Below, in pieces: positions 18,270-26,105 of a stretch of 64,000 bases of DNA. This DNA comes from Kitasatospora kifunensis (lineage in GTDB: Bacteria > Actinomycetota > Actinomycetes > Streptomycetales > Streptomycetaceae). The notes under the pieces were generated by a model. The model saw only the letters and a program-made list of their open reading frames with translations, did no database searches and was not told where the DNA came from. Every line of letters begins with the position of its first letter. The stretch's first letter is position 1. Both the position numbers and the translations under genes were made by a program. The DNA is taken from assembly GCF_014203855.1 (NCBI RefSeq), contig NZ_JACHJV010000003.1, positions 434,001-498,000 of the forward strand, given 5' to 3'.

Positions 18270-19784
18270 CTACTGGGTGCAGCAGGGCCGCGGGAGGGTG
18301 GTGGTCGGTTCGGCGGTGGCACTCACCGCGGATGGGGTGGGCGGCGCCGTCGCGGTTGACACGGTCGCGGTCGCCTCGGTCGCGGTCGGCACGGCGCCGC
18401 TGCTGGGAACGGTGGTGCCGATCGGCCCAGTGGTGGGAACACCTGTAGGCATGGCACCGGCACTCGGCGGATCCGTCGGCGTCAGTGTCGGCGCGGCCGA
18501 TACAGCTGGCGGCGAACTGGACTGCCGGCAGCCCAGGTTGGCGAGCGAGGCGGTCAGGCGCTGACTGAGGAAGTCGAACAGGTTCTGACCGTCCTGCGGT
18601 GAGGCGGCGGCTGCGGTGAACCGCTTGTCCAGCGCGATGCGCCTGGCCCCCACAGTGGAGAGACTGGCGCAGTAGGCCTTCGGGTCCCCGGTGGCGCTCG
18701 CGCCGAGCCGGGGTTGGTCCACACCGACCCGGTAGAGGTTGGTCTTGCTGCGGCTCTGCCTGCCGTTCTCCAGCACCATGGGGTCGTTCAACGGCACCAC
18801 CGCGACCGGGGCGGCCTGGTACTTGGCCGCCTGCAGCTCGTTGAGGGCCAGCGCGGTGACGCTGCTGCCGGGGTCGGCCAGGTCGGGGGCCGTCCACGGG
18901 GTGCAACCGAGCGCCGGGTCCTCGAAGTTGTCCAGCAGCAGGTTGTCGCTGCCGTTCAGCAGCGCGGTGGTGTTGCCCATGGTCCGGCTGTGGCCGAGCC
19001 GGGCGGCGTTCCGCTTGGTCTTCTGGGCGGTCCGCCCCTGCGTGGTGGCCAGGTACTGGGCGGTGACGTTGTCGCTCTGATCCTGGTCGACCAGGCCGAA
19101 GTCCCGCGTGGTCAGGCAGGGTTGGCCGTCCTTGCCGGTGCCCAGCGGCGGGACGGTGAGCTTTCCGGCCTGCTCCGCGGTGTTGGCGGCGGTGAAGAAG
19201 GCCGGCGCGTTGCAGTAGGCGAACTGGCCGAAGGGCTGGCCGCCCGGCGCCCCACCGACACAACTTCCCTCTGCCAGACGTCCGTTCAGCGAGATCACGT
19301 CGCCGTTGAAGCCGAACCAGATGCCGACCACCGCGTTCGGCGGCAGCGCGGGTCGGACGGGTGCGATCGCGGGCGCGGTTCCCTGGTCGACGACCAGCGG
19401 GTTGTAGACGGAGAGGGCGCCGGTGGCCGGGTCGAGCACGGTGGCCTGGACGAAGGCCGACTGGTTGGCGTTCGCCTCGTGGCACGGGCCCTGGGCCGGG
19501 TCGGTGGCGGTCAACACGTAGGGGGTTGACAGGCCTTGGGCGGTGAGCGGGTTGGCCGGCACGGTCAGGGTGCAGTTCGGGTCCGGTTGGGCGGGCGCGG
19601 CGGCCGGTGCGGCCGCGGCGAAGGATACGCCCAACAGGGCGGCGCCCGCGCTGAGCACGCCGCCGAAGCCGAGGCTGAGCGCGAGCACCCGGTGGCCGCG
19701 ACCGCGGCTCCGGTGCTGAGCTGATCGCTGCCGTGCTCGCTGCCGTGACTGCTGGCGTGAACTCTGACGTGAACTCTGCTGCAT
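18270..19784 (-). CDS. Large secreted protein of unknown function
   Basis: A 504-residue exported protein starting at ATG 19782-19784 behind AGGAG. The first 35 residues are very rich in Ser, Arg and Gln (repeated SRQ), then a hydrophobic signal segment (VLALSLGFGG onward) and an Ala/Pro stretch precede the mature part. Readable segments include VVGIWFGFNGDVISLNG, GQFAYCNAPAFF and LDNFEDPALGCTPW, with several cysteines that could form disulfides. The last 90 residues are a Thr/Pro/Ala-rich tail ending in RPCCTQ with no sorting signal. No family recognised. Co-located with the Rieske protein and divergent from the redox operon. Confidence 0.75.
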   Translation of the reverse strand: MQQSSRQSSRQQSRQRARQRSAQHRSRGRGHRVLALSLGFGGVLSAGAALLGVSFAAAAPAAAPAQPDPNCTLTVPANPLTAQGLSTPYVLTATDPAQGPCHEANANQSAFVQATVLDPATGALSVYNPLVVDQGTAPAIAPVRPALPPNAVVGIWFGFNGDVISLNGRLAEGSCVGGAPGGQPFGQFAYCNAPAFFTAANTAEQAGKLTVPPLGTGKDGQPCLTTRDFGLVDQDQSDNVTAQYLATTQGRTAQKTKRNAARLGHSRTMGNTTALLNGSDNLLLDNFEDPALGCTPWTAPDLADPGSSVTALALNELQAAKYQAAPVAVVPLNDPMVLENGRQSRSKTNLYRVGVDQPRLGASATGDPKAYCASLSTVGARRIALDKRFTAAAASPQDGQNLFDFLSQRLTASLANLGCRQSSSPPAVSAAPTLTPTDPPSAGAMPTGVPTTGPIGTTVPSSGAVPTATEATATVSTATAPPTPSAVSATAEPTTTLPRPCCTQ

Positions 19785-19894
19785 ACGAAGTCTCCTGGAA
19801 ACGGGCAGCACCGACTCGGCGGCCCTTGGCTGAGCAACGGGGATGCCAGTGATCGTAGGAGTCCGTCCGGGCCGGAACGGGCCTCGCGCAACTC

Positions 19895-19912
19895 CCTAAG
19901 GAGCGCCTAAGG
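19895..19912 (+). promoter_or_regulatory. Direct-repeat operator CCTAAGG-N4-CCTAAGG
   Basis: Two exact CCTAAGG copies start at 19895 and 19906, one helical turn (11 bp) apart. OmpR-type response regulators bind as head-to-tail dimers to such spaced repeats. The nearest candidate binder is the response regulator at 23917-24645. Confidence 0.55.
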
Positions 19913-19963
19913 TTCCGCTCACCTGGCCCGATCGCGCCGGGTTCGGCCGGTAGGTCAGCGCAA

Positions 19964-19981
19964 CCTTAGGGATTGCTTAGC
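19964..19981 (-). promoter_or_regulatory. Second, inverted direct-repeat operator
   Basis: CCTTAGG at 19964-19970 and the diverged GCTTAGC at 19975-19981 repeat the same 11-bp spacing on the opposite strand, facing the first pair. The mirror layout fits one regulator controlling both divergent transcripts. Confidence 0.5.
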
Positions 19982-20117
19982 GGCTCCTGCACAGGCCGAT
20001 CGCGCCCCTGGAGCGACCCTACGATCAGCGCTGTCGGCCCTCCCCCGCCTGGGAGGGCCGGCTCCTCCCCCGGCCTCGCAGCCTCGCCCTCGCAAGAATC
20101 CACGGAGTCAGGAGCCC

Positions 20118-20912
20118 ATGACCCTGCTTTCCGACGCAGTGCCCCGCATCGACGCCGGCACTCCGTCAGACCGCGTCCGCATCCGCATCCGTATCCGCAC
20201 CCGATCGTTGGTGCCGGCGGGTGTTGTGGCGGCGGTCCTCGCCCTGGCGCTGGTCCTGTTCCTGTTCCTGGCCCAGTCGGCCTCGGCCACAGCGCCCATC
20301 CCGGGCTCCCCGCTGGACGCCTACGACAAGGGGATCCCGTACGACGTGGGCGTGCACAAGATCGCCCGACTCGCCGCGATGATCTCCTACGCGCTGATGG
20401 TGGCCACGATGGTGCTGGGTGTGGTGCTCCGCATGCGGTACTTCCAGCGCTACGTCAACCGCAGGACGGTGTACGGCGCCCACATGACGCTCGCGCTCTC
20501 CACGCTGACCTTCGGCGCGCTGCACGGCCTGACCTTCTGCTACCAGCCGGTCTGGGACATCAGACTCGCCAACCTGCTGCTCCCGTTCACCGGCGGCCTG
20601 CAACGGATGCCGGTCGGCTTCGGCATCCTCGGCACCGAACTCGCCATCGCGGTGGGCTGCTCGGTGTGGCTGCAGCAGCGGATCGGCTACCGTCGGTGGC
20701 TGAGGTTCCATCAGTTCGCCTATGTGGCTTTCGGGTTGATCTGGTTGCACATCTTCACCGTGCACCCGGAGCCACGGCACACCAACCTCGTCGCGCTCGC
20801 GGTCGCGGCCGGTGCCCTGGGCTGCCTGCTCGCCTTCCTCATCCGCGCACTCCCCTCCTCCTCCCGGCTGCGCCGGGGGACCTTCACGAACTCCGTGGAC
20901 GGCATCCAATGA
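20118..20912 (+). CDS. Ferric reductase/NOX-like di-heme transmembrane protein
   Basis: A 264-residue membrane protein with about six helices. Four histidines, His122/His136 and His198/His211, sit in two helices (AHMTLALSTLTFGALH and FHQFAYVAFGLIWLH). The spacings of 14 and 13 residues equal the heme-ligating pairs of gp91phox and FRE reductases, so two stacked hemes are expected. It has no FAD/NADPH domain; the next gene supplies one. The N-terminus has an Arg-Ile repeat (RIRIRIRTR) before the first helix. Its stop overlaps the next gene's ATG. Inferred role: moving electrons outward across the membrane. Confidence 0.85.
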   Translation: MTLLSDAVPRIDAGTPSDRVRIRIRIRTRSLVPAGVVAAVLALALVLFLFLAQSASATAPIPGSPLDAYDKGIPYDVGVHKIARLAAMISYALMVATMVLGVVLRMRYFQRYVNRRTVYGAHMTLALSTLTFGALHGLTFCYQPVWDIRLANLLLPFTGGLQRMPVGFGILGTELAIAVGCSVWLQQRIGYRRWLRFHQFAYVAFGLIWLHIFTVHPEPRHTNLVALAVAAGALGCLLAFLIRALPSSSRLRRGTFTNSVDGIQ

Positions 20913-22771
20913 CGACGATTCCGGGCGCCTGGTCGAACCAGGTGTGGTGGCCGCAGAACGAGCAACCGCAAGAGCGGTGGACGCTACCGGAGTTCTCAGC
21001 ACCTGCGCTCCAACTGTCCTACCAGTCCTACCAGTCCTACGCCTACCTGCCGGTCCCGCTGCACGAGCAGCACGCCTCGCTCGGCCACTCGTATCCGCTC
21101 GCCCACGTGGCAGACGGGTACCCGGCACCCGCGCCGTACGTCGAGCCGCCGTACCAGTTGCTTCCGCAAGCCGCCGAGCCGCCGATCGCGGCCGAGGTCA
21201 CAGACGCGGTCGAGGTCGAGGCCGAAGTCGAAGTCGAAGTCGAGGAGCTGCCGCTGCCGGCGGACCGCCTCGTCCCCGAGGCCCGGCCGGTGAAGGTCAG
21301 CGTCGACAACAACCGCTGCCACATCTACGGCATCTGCCAGCAGGAGGCGCCCGAGGTCTTCCGCATCTCCGAGGGCGGCTCGCTGCACTACACGGGCACC
21401 GTCCCGGCCCACCTCGCCGCCCGCGCCCGCCAGGCAGCGCGCTGCTGCCCGATGCAGGCCGTCGCGATCAGCGGCGCCACCCCGCCCGGTGCCCGGCGCC
21501 GCCGTCGCGCTGCGGCGGTGCGGCCGACGGGCTACCGCCGGATCGTGGTCGCCGGCGGCGGTCTGGCCGGCCTGAGTGCCGCCAGTCGACTGCGCGAGCG
21601 TGGCTACGACGGCGAACTCGTCCTGGTCGGCGAGGAGTTGCGACGCCCCTACAGTCGTCCACCGCTGTCCAAGCAGTTCCTGGCCGGCGAGTTGGGTGCC
21701 GAGGACCTCACCTTCCGGGCCGACGACACGCTGCAGGCGCACTGGCTGCTGGGCACCCAGCTGCTCGGCCTGGACACCGAGCGCAAGTCCGTCGAGCTGC
21801 GTGGTGGTGAACGGCTGCCCTATGACGGCCTGGTGATCGCGACCGGGGTCGACGCCAAGCGGCTGCCGAGCACGCCGGTCATCAGCGACCGGATCCGCAC
21901 GGTCCGTACCCTGGCGGACGCCGCGGCGATCCAGCAGGCCATGCAGCAGGCCCGGGCACACCACCTGGTGATCCTCGGCGGCGGCTTCGTCGGCTGTGAA
22001 CTGGCCTGCACCGCACGCGACCTCGGGATGGAGGTCACCCTGATCGTGCACAGCGCGCCGCTGCTGCGCCGGGTGCTGGGCAGCAAACTGGGCGAGGTGG
22101 TGGGCCGGATCCAGGCCCGGGCCGGGGTGGACGTCCGGCTCAGCACCCGGATCAGCCACTGGCACGACACCGGTGCCGGGCTGCGGCTGCGGCTGGACGA
22201 CGGCGAGCTGCTGGAGGCGGACTTCGTGGTCCTGGGCCTTGGCAGTGTGCCGCGCACCGAGTGGCTGCGCGGCAGCACGCTGGAGGTGACCGACGGCGTG
22301 CTGTGCGACGCCACCTGCCACGCCCTGGACGTGGCAGGCAGGCCGATGCCGGGAATCGTGGCGGCGGGCGACGTGGCCAGCTGGCCCAACGCCCGCTTCG
22401 ACGCCACGCCCCGGCGGGTGGAGCACCTGATCCACGCGGTCGAGATGGGTCAACACGCCGCCGATGCACTGCTGGAGGGCCCTGATCAGGCCCCGCGCTT
22501 CACCCCCGTCCCGCGGTTCTGGTCGGAGCAGCACGGCACCCGGTTGCAGGCGGTCGGCATGCCGGCGCTGGGAGAGCGGATGGAGATCGTGGAGGGTTCG
22601 CTGCGCTCGGAGAGCTTCGTTGCGACCTACCACCGGGACACCGCCCGGGGCAGCCAGCTGGTGGCCGCCGTGGCCTTCGACATGCCGAGTCAACTACTGG
22701 ACTACCGCGACGCCATCGGCCGGATCGGCCCGCTGCCGCGCACCCTGACCTCGAGGAGGAGGCGCCGTTGA
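20909..22771 (+). CDS. Ferredoxin-FAD/NAD(P)H reductase fusion
   Basis: A 620-residue cytoplasmic fusion. Residues 1-125 are low-complexity (YQSYQSY, then an EV-rich acidic run). Residues 127-190 form a small ferredoxin with Cys137, Cys143 and Cys179/180 (RCHIYGIC and CCPMQAV), a C-x5-C...CP pattern typical of [3Fe-4S] P450-type ferredoxins. From 208 a ferredoxin-reductase fold follows: FAD site VVAGGGLAGLSAASRL, NAD(P) site VILGGGFVGCELA, and PGIVAAGDVASW. It can take electrons from NAD(P)H to an iron-sulfur centre in one chain. It overlaps the heme membrane protein by ATGA and is its probable donor. Confidence 0.9.
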   Translation: MTTIPGAWSNQVWWPQNEQPQERWTLPEFSAPALQLSYQSYQSYAYLPVPLHEQHASLGHSYPLAHVADGYPAPAPYVEPPYQLLPQAAEPPIAAEVTDAVEVEAEVEVEVEELPLPADRLVPEARPVKVSVDNNRCHIYGICQQEAPEVFRISEGGSLHYTGTVPAHLAARARQAARCCPMQAVAISGATPPGARRRRRAAAVRPTGYRRIVVAGGGLAGLSAASRLRERGYDGELVLVGEELRRPYSRPPLSKQFLAGELGAEDLTFRADDTLQAHWLLGTQLLGLDTERKSVELRGGERLPYDGLVIATGVDAKRLPSTPVISDRIRTVRTLADAAAIQQAMQQARAHHLVILGGGFVGCELACTARDLGMEVTLIVHSAPLLRRVLGSKLGEVVGRIQARAGVDVRLSTRISHWHDTGAGLRLRLDDGELLEADFVVLGLGSVPRTEWLRGSTLEVTDGVLCDATCHALDVAGRPMPGIVAAGDVASWPNARFDATPRRVEHLIHAVEMGQHAADALLEGPDQAPRFTPVPRFWSEQHGTRLQAVGMPALGERMEIVEGSLRSESFVATYHRDTARGSQLVAAVAFDMPSQLLDYRDAIGRIGPLPRTLTSRRRRR

Positions 22772-23070
22772 GCCGCCGTGCCGCACCCCGTCGCCGCCGG
22801 GCCGCCAACCGGTCCGCCAATCGGACACCTGGCAGCGAACTGCACCGACTGCTCAGTCTGCCCGCCCGCCGCAACCTGCGCTGGCCGGTCATCGTCGGCC
22901 TGGTGACGGCCTGCGGCGGCCTGTACGCCCAGGTCCTGCTGACCGCGCCGCCGATGCCGCCCAGCAAAGCACCGGTGCCCGCCGCCGGCACCGCCAGTGG
23001 CACCACCACCCGCACCGTCAGCGGCACCACCACCGCCGGCACCGTCAGCGGCACCACCTACCGGCCCTGA
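22768..23070 (+). CDS. Small single-pass membrane protein
   Basis: A 100-residue protein starting with TTG that overlaps the TGA of the fusion gene (TTGA), with GAGGAGGA as ribosome site. Arg-rich N-terminus, one helix (WPVIVGLVTACGGLYAQVLL, about 39-58), and an outer tail of repeated SGTTT units. No family recognised. Strict coupling to the reductase suggests an accessory or anchoring subunit. Confidence 0.7.
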   Translation: MSRRAAPRRRRAANRSANRTPGSELHRLLSLPARRNLRWPVIVGLVTACGGLYAQVLLTAPPMPPSKAPVPAAGTASGTTTRTVSGTTTAGTVSGTTYRP

Positions 23071-23115
23071 CGGCTGTCCGCCGAAGTCCCCCACCATCCG
23101 TTTCTGCCAGGGGAG

Positions 23116-23727
23116 ATGAGCATTCTGAGCGGACCATCACCGCGCCCCGCGCCCGGCCCCACCCAGGCCCCTGCGCGGGGCGCGGCCCCCGCCACCCGCG
23201 AGTCGCCAGGGCGGACACGGCACAGCCAGCGCCACCACACCCTGTACGACTGGACGCCGACCGAGCCGAACCCGACCTCGCCGGTCCGGCGCCGGCTGCG
23301 CGCGGCGCTCGCCGCGCTGCGCGTCCCCGCGGATGCGGTCGACGACGCCGTGCTGATGGCCAGCGAGTTGGTCGCCAACGCGCACCGGCACGCCCCGGGG
23401 GCCGGGCGGCTGCGCCTGGTGGTGACCGCCACGACGGTCAGAGTGGAGGTCCACGACGGCAACCCGCGCCTGCCCGGCCCCGGTCCCTGCTCCGGCTCCC
23501 CACCCGCGCCCGGCCGCCGGAGCGGCGAAATCGACTGCCCCTCAAGCTGGTTGGCCGAGAGCGGCCGGGGCCTGCGGATCGTACACGCGCTGTCCGGGGG
23601 CCGCTGGGGCTCCCGGACGACGGCATCCGGAAAACACGTCTGGTTCGCACTGCCCCGCCCGGTTTCGCACAGCGGGCGCGGGCCGCTGAAACACCCAGGC
23701 AGGCCGCCGGAATACGAAGGTGGTTGA
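23116..23727 (+). CDS. GHKL ATP-binding protein (RsbW/SpoIIAB-like)
   Basis: A 203-residue single-domain ATPase of the anti-sigma/serine kinase class. The N-box is MASELVANAHRHA and the G1-like segment VEVHDGNPRLP; WLAESGRGLRIVHALS is the G2 region. Streptomyces has many orphan copies that phosphorylate or sequester anti-anti-sigma partners. The first 45 residues are Pro/Arg-rich. It lies 45 bases after the small membrane protein in the same direction; partner unknown. Confidence 0.85.
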   Translation: MSILSGPSPRPAPGPTQAPARGAAPATRESPGRTRHSQRHHTLYDWTPTEPNPTSPVRRRLRAALAALRVPADAVDDAVLMASELVANAHRHAPGAGRLRLVVTATTVRVEVHDGNPRLPGPGPCSGSPPAPGRRSGEIDCPSSWLAESGRGLRIVHALSGGRWGSRTTASGKHVWFALPRPVSHSGRGPLKHPGRPPEYEGG

Positions 23728-23916
23728 CTCCCGCCTCGGGTATGGCGACCGGCGCGATCGTACCAGTGTTCCCGGTCCGTAATCGCCACTCACAGGTGGC
23801 ACACATGAACCCCCAGGATTCCGCTTAACTTCCCTCCCAGGTGAGCGGATTGCCATCGAAACAGCAGGCCGGGGAGCGCTCTCGGCCCGATCGGGAATTC
23901 GGCTACGGTGTGCGCC

Positions 23917-24645
23917 ATGACGTCCGTCCTCGTCGTCGAAGACGACCCCACCATCCGTGCCTCGTTGATCGAGGTGCTGACCAGCCACCAACTCCTGGTG
24001 CGCAGTTCTCCGGACGGTTTCGGCGCACTGCGCGAGATCACCCGGTGGCAGCCGGACGCGGTCGTGCTCGACCTGGGACTGCCCGACATCGACGGCGCCG
24101 ACGCGCTGCGGATGATCCGCGGCCTCTCCCAGGTGCCGGTCCTGGTGGCCACCGCCCGCGACGACGACGCGGAGATCATCAAGCTGCTCAACGCGGGCGC
24201 TGACGACTACCTGGTGAAACCTTTCTCCGGCGGCCAGTTGGTGGCCCGGCTCAGCGCCGTGCTGCGGCGTTGCGCAGCGGCCGGCTGGGCACCGGACGCG
24301 GGTGCCCCCACCGCCCCTGGGGACCACACCGGCGCGACTCAGGGGCCACTGGTCATCGGCGAGTTGCGGATCGACGCGCTGGCGCGCACGGTCCACCTGG
24401 CCGGTCGGGAGGTCGGCCTGACCCGCCGTGAGTTCGACCTGCTGGCCTTCCTGGCCAGGAACGCCGGCCGGGTCGTCTCGCGCCGGAAGATCCTGGCCGA
24501 GGTCTGGCGTCAGCCGTACGTGGACGAGCAGACCGTCGACGTGCACCTGTCCTGTCTGCGCCGAAAGCTGGGCGAGCGCGCCTCGCTGCCACGCTACCTA
24601 CACACCGTCCGGGGCGTGGGCGTGAAACTGGTGTCCCCCCTGTGA
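23917..24645 (+). CDS. OmpR/PhoB-family response regulator
   Basis: A 242-residue regulator. The receiver domain has VVEDDP, phospho-acceptor Asp in VVLDLGLPDIDG (about 51) and the lysine in YLVKPF; the C-terminal winged helix has LTRREFDLLAFLARNAGRVV and RYLHTVRGVGVKL. ATG 23917 is used; a GTG three codons upstream is possible. It overlaps the kinase gene by GTGA. It is the likely reader of the 11-bp direct repeats at 19895-19981. Confidence 0.93.
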   Translation: MTSVLVVEDDPTIRASLIEVLTSHQLLVRSSPDGFGALREITRWQPDAVVLDLGLPDIDGADALRMIRGLSQVPVLVATARDDDAEIIKLLNAGADDYLVKPFSGGQLVARLSAVLRRCAAAGWAPDAGAPTAPGDHTGATQGPLVIGELRIDALARTVHLAGREVGLTRREFDLLAFLARNAGRVVSRRKILAEVWRQPYVDEQTVDVHLSCLRRKLGERASLPRYLHTVRGVGVKLVSPL

Positions 24646-26069
24646 GGGCCACGCTCGCCATCGCCGCCCTGGTGGTGACCTCGATGATCGCCCTGTCCTT
24701 CCTGGTCCCGCTCGCCCTGCTGCTGCGCACCCAGGTGCGCACCCAGGCCACGCTGAGCGCCGAGCAGCGGGCGGTGGCGGTACTGCCCGCCCTGGCGATC
24801 TCGCCCCAACCGGACGCTCTGGCACACACGGTGGCCGCTCTGGACAGCGCAGGGCGGCTCTGCGTGCACCTGCCGGGTGGGCAGGCGGTGGGGACCGCGC
24901 ACGCCTCGCCGCACCTGCTCGCCCAGGTCGTGCGGGACCGCAGCGCGGTGGCCCGGAGCCTTCCCGGCGGCTGGGACTACCTGCAGCCCGTACTGATGGA
25001 CCGTGACCAGGTGGCGGTGGTCGAGGAGTTCGTGCCGCAGGCCGAACTGAACCACGGGGTGCTTCGGGCCTGGGCGGTGATGGCGCTGCTGGCCATGGGC
25101 CTGGTGGCCGGCTCGGTGCTGCTGGCCGACCGCCTCGGGGCCCGGATGGTGCGGGCCTCGCGCCGCCTGTCGGCGGCCTCGGCGGCGCTGGGCGGCGGCG
25201 ATCTGGAGGTCCGGGTGGAGCCGACCGGGCCGCATGAACTCCGGTCGGCCGGCGAGGCGTTCAACACGATGGCCAATCGGGTGTCACAACTGCTGGCCAC
25301 CGAGCGCGAGTTGGTCGCCGACCTGTCGCACCGACTGAGGACTCCGCTGACCGCGCTGTCCCTGGCGGCCGAGCGGATCGGTCCGGTGCCGGGCGCGCCC
25401 CGGCTGAGCGCGGCCATCCACCACCTGGAGTCCGAGCTGGACGAGATCATCGTCGCCGCACGCACCCCGCTGGCCACCCGGCCGCTCGGAGTCGACCGCG
25501 GCCCCGCCCCGCGCGGCTCCTCACCGGCCCGCGGCACCTCACCGGCCCGCACCGAGCGGCACACCGGCGAGAGCTGCCAGGTGGCCGAACTGGCCCGGCA
25601 CCGGGTCGGCTTCTGGTCGGTGCTGGCCGAACAGCAGGGCCGCACCTGCAGCTTCGAGGCGACCGACGAGCCGACACCGGTGCGCCTGCCGGAGGACCAC
25701 CTGGCCGCCGCGGTGGACGCACTGGTGGGCAACGTGTTCCGGCACACCCCCGAGGGGACCGGCTTCGCGGTGAGCGTCCAACGCACTGCCCAGAGCGTCC
25801 TGTTGGTGGTCGAGGACGGCGGACGCGGGATCGAGGACCCGGACAGCGCGCTCTCGCGCGGGGTGAGCAACGGCGGCTCCACCGGCCTGGGCCTGGACAT
25901 CGCGCGCACCGCGGCGCAGTCCACCCGCGGTCACCTGCGGATCCAGCGCAGCGAGTTGGGCGGCGCCCGGGTGGAGGTGGCGCTCGGTCTGGCCGCGGAC
26001 TCGCGCCGGACCCTGGGCCGCGCCTGGCGCCATCGACGGCGAAGAGCCGCGGAGTCCTTGGGCCGGTGA
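24642..26069 (+). CDS. Sensor histidine kinase
   Basis: A 475-residue membrane kinase. Helix 1 spans about residues 4-28, an extracellular loop of about 115 residues follows, and helix 2 spans about 147-167. Then come a HAMP linker, H-box LSHRLRTPLTALSL, N-box LVGNVFRHTPEG, G1 VEDGGRGI and G2 GSTGLGLDIA. An insertion of Arg/Pro/Ser repeats (RGSSPARGTSPARTERH) separates the dimerisation and ATPase domains. It starts with GTG overlapping the regulator's TGA and is its cognate kinase. The loop probably senses a cell-envelope signal. Confidence 0.93.
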   Translation: MRATLAIAALVVTSMIALSFLVPLALLLRTQVRTQATLSAEQRAVAVLPALAISPQPDALAHTVAALDSAGRLCVHLPGGQAVGTAHASPHLLAQVVRDRSAVARSLPGGWDYLQPVLMDRDQVAVVEEFVPQAELNHGVLRAWAVMALLAMGLVAGSVLLADRLGARMVRASRRLSAASAALGGGDLEVRVEPTGPHELRSAGEAFNTMANRVSQLLATERELVADLSHRLRTPLTALSLAAERIGPVPGAPRLSAAIHHLESELDEIIVAARTPLATRPLGVDRGPAPRGSSPARGTSPARTERHTGESCQVAELARHRVGFWSVLAEQQGRTCSFEATDEPTPVRLPEDHLAAAVDALVGNVFRHTPEGTGFAVSVQRTAQSVLLVVEDGGRGIEDPDSALSRGVSNGGSTGLGLDIARTAAQSTRGHLRIQRSELGGARVEVALGLAADSRRTLGRAWRHRRRRAAESLGR

Positions 26070-26105
26070 AACTCCCCTTCCCAGAGAGCGCACGGAGGAG
26101 ATGAG

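Larger units (their letters stand above)
19785..20117. promoter_or_regulatory. Divergent regulatory region of the redox cluster
   Basis: About 330 bases between the secreted-protein gene and the heme membrane-protein gene. It contains two facing pairs of CCTAAGG-like half-sites (see the separate operator entries), so it is the probable control point of both arms. No reading frame here is convincing. Confidence 0.65.

Noticed and set aside
19973..20908. Upstream extension of the ferredoxin-reductase gene
   Set aside because: The frame is open but overlaps the heme membrane-protein gene; the ATG at 20909 overlapping its stop is the better start.
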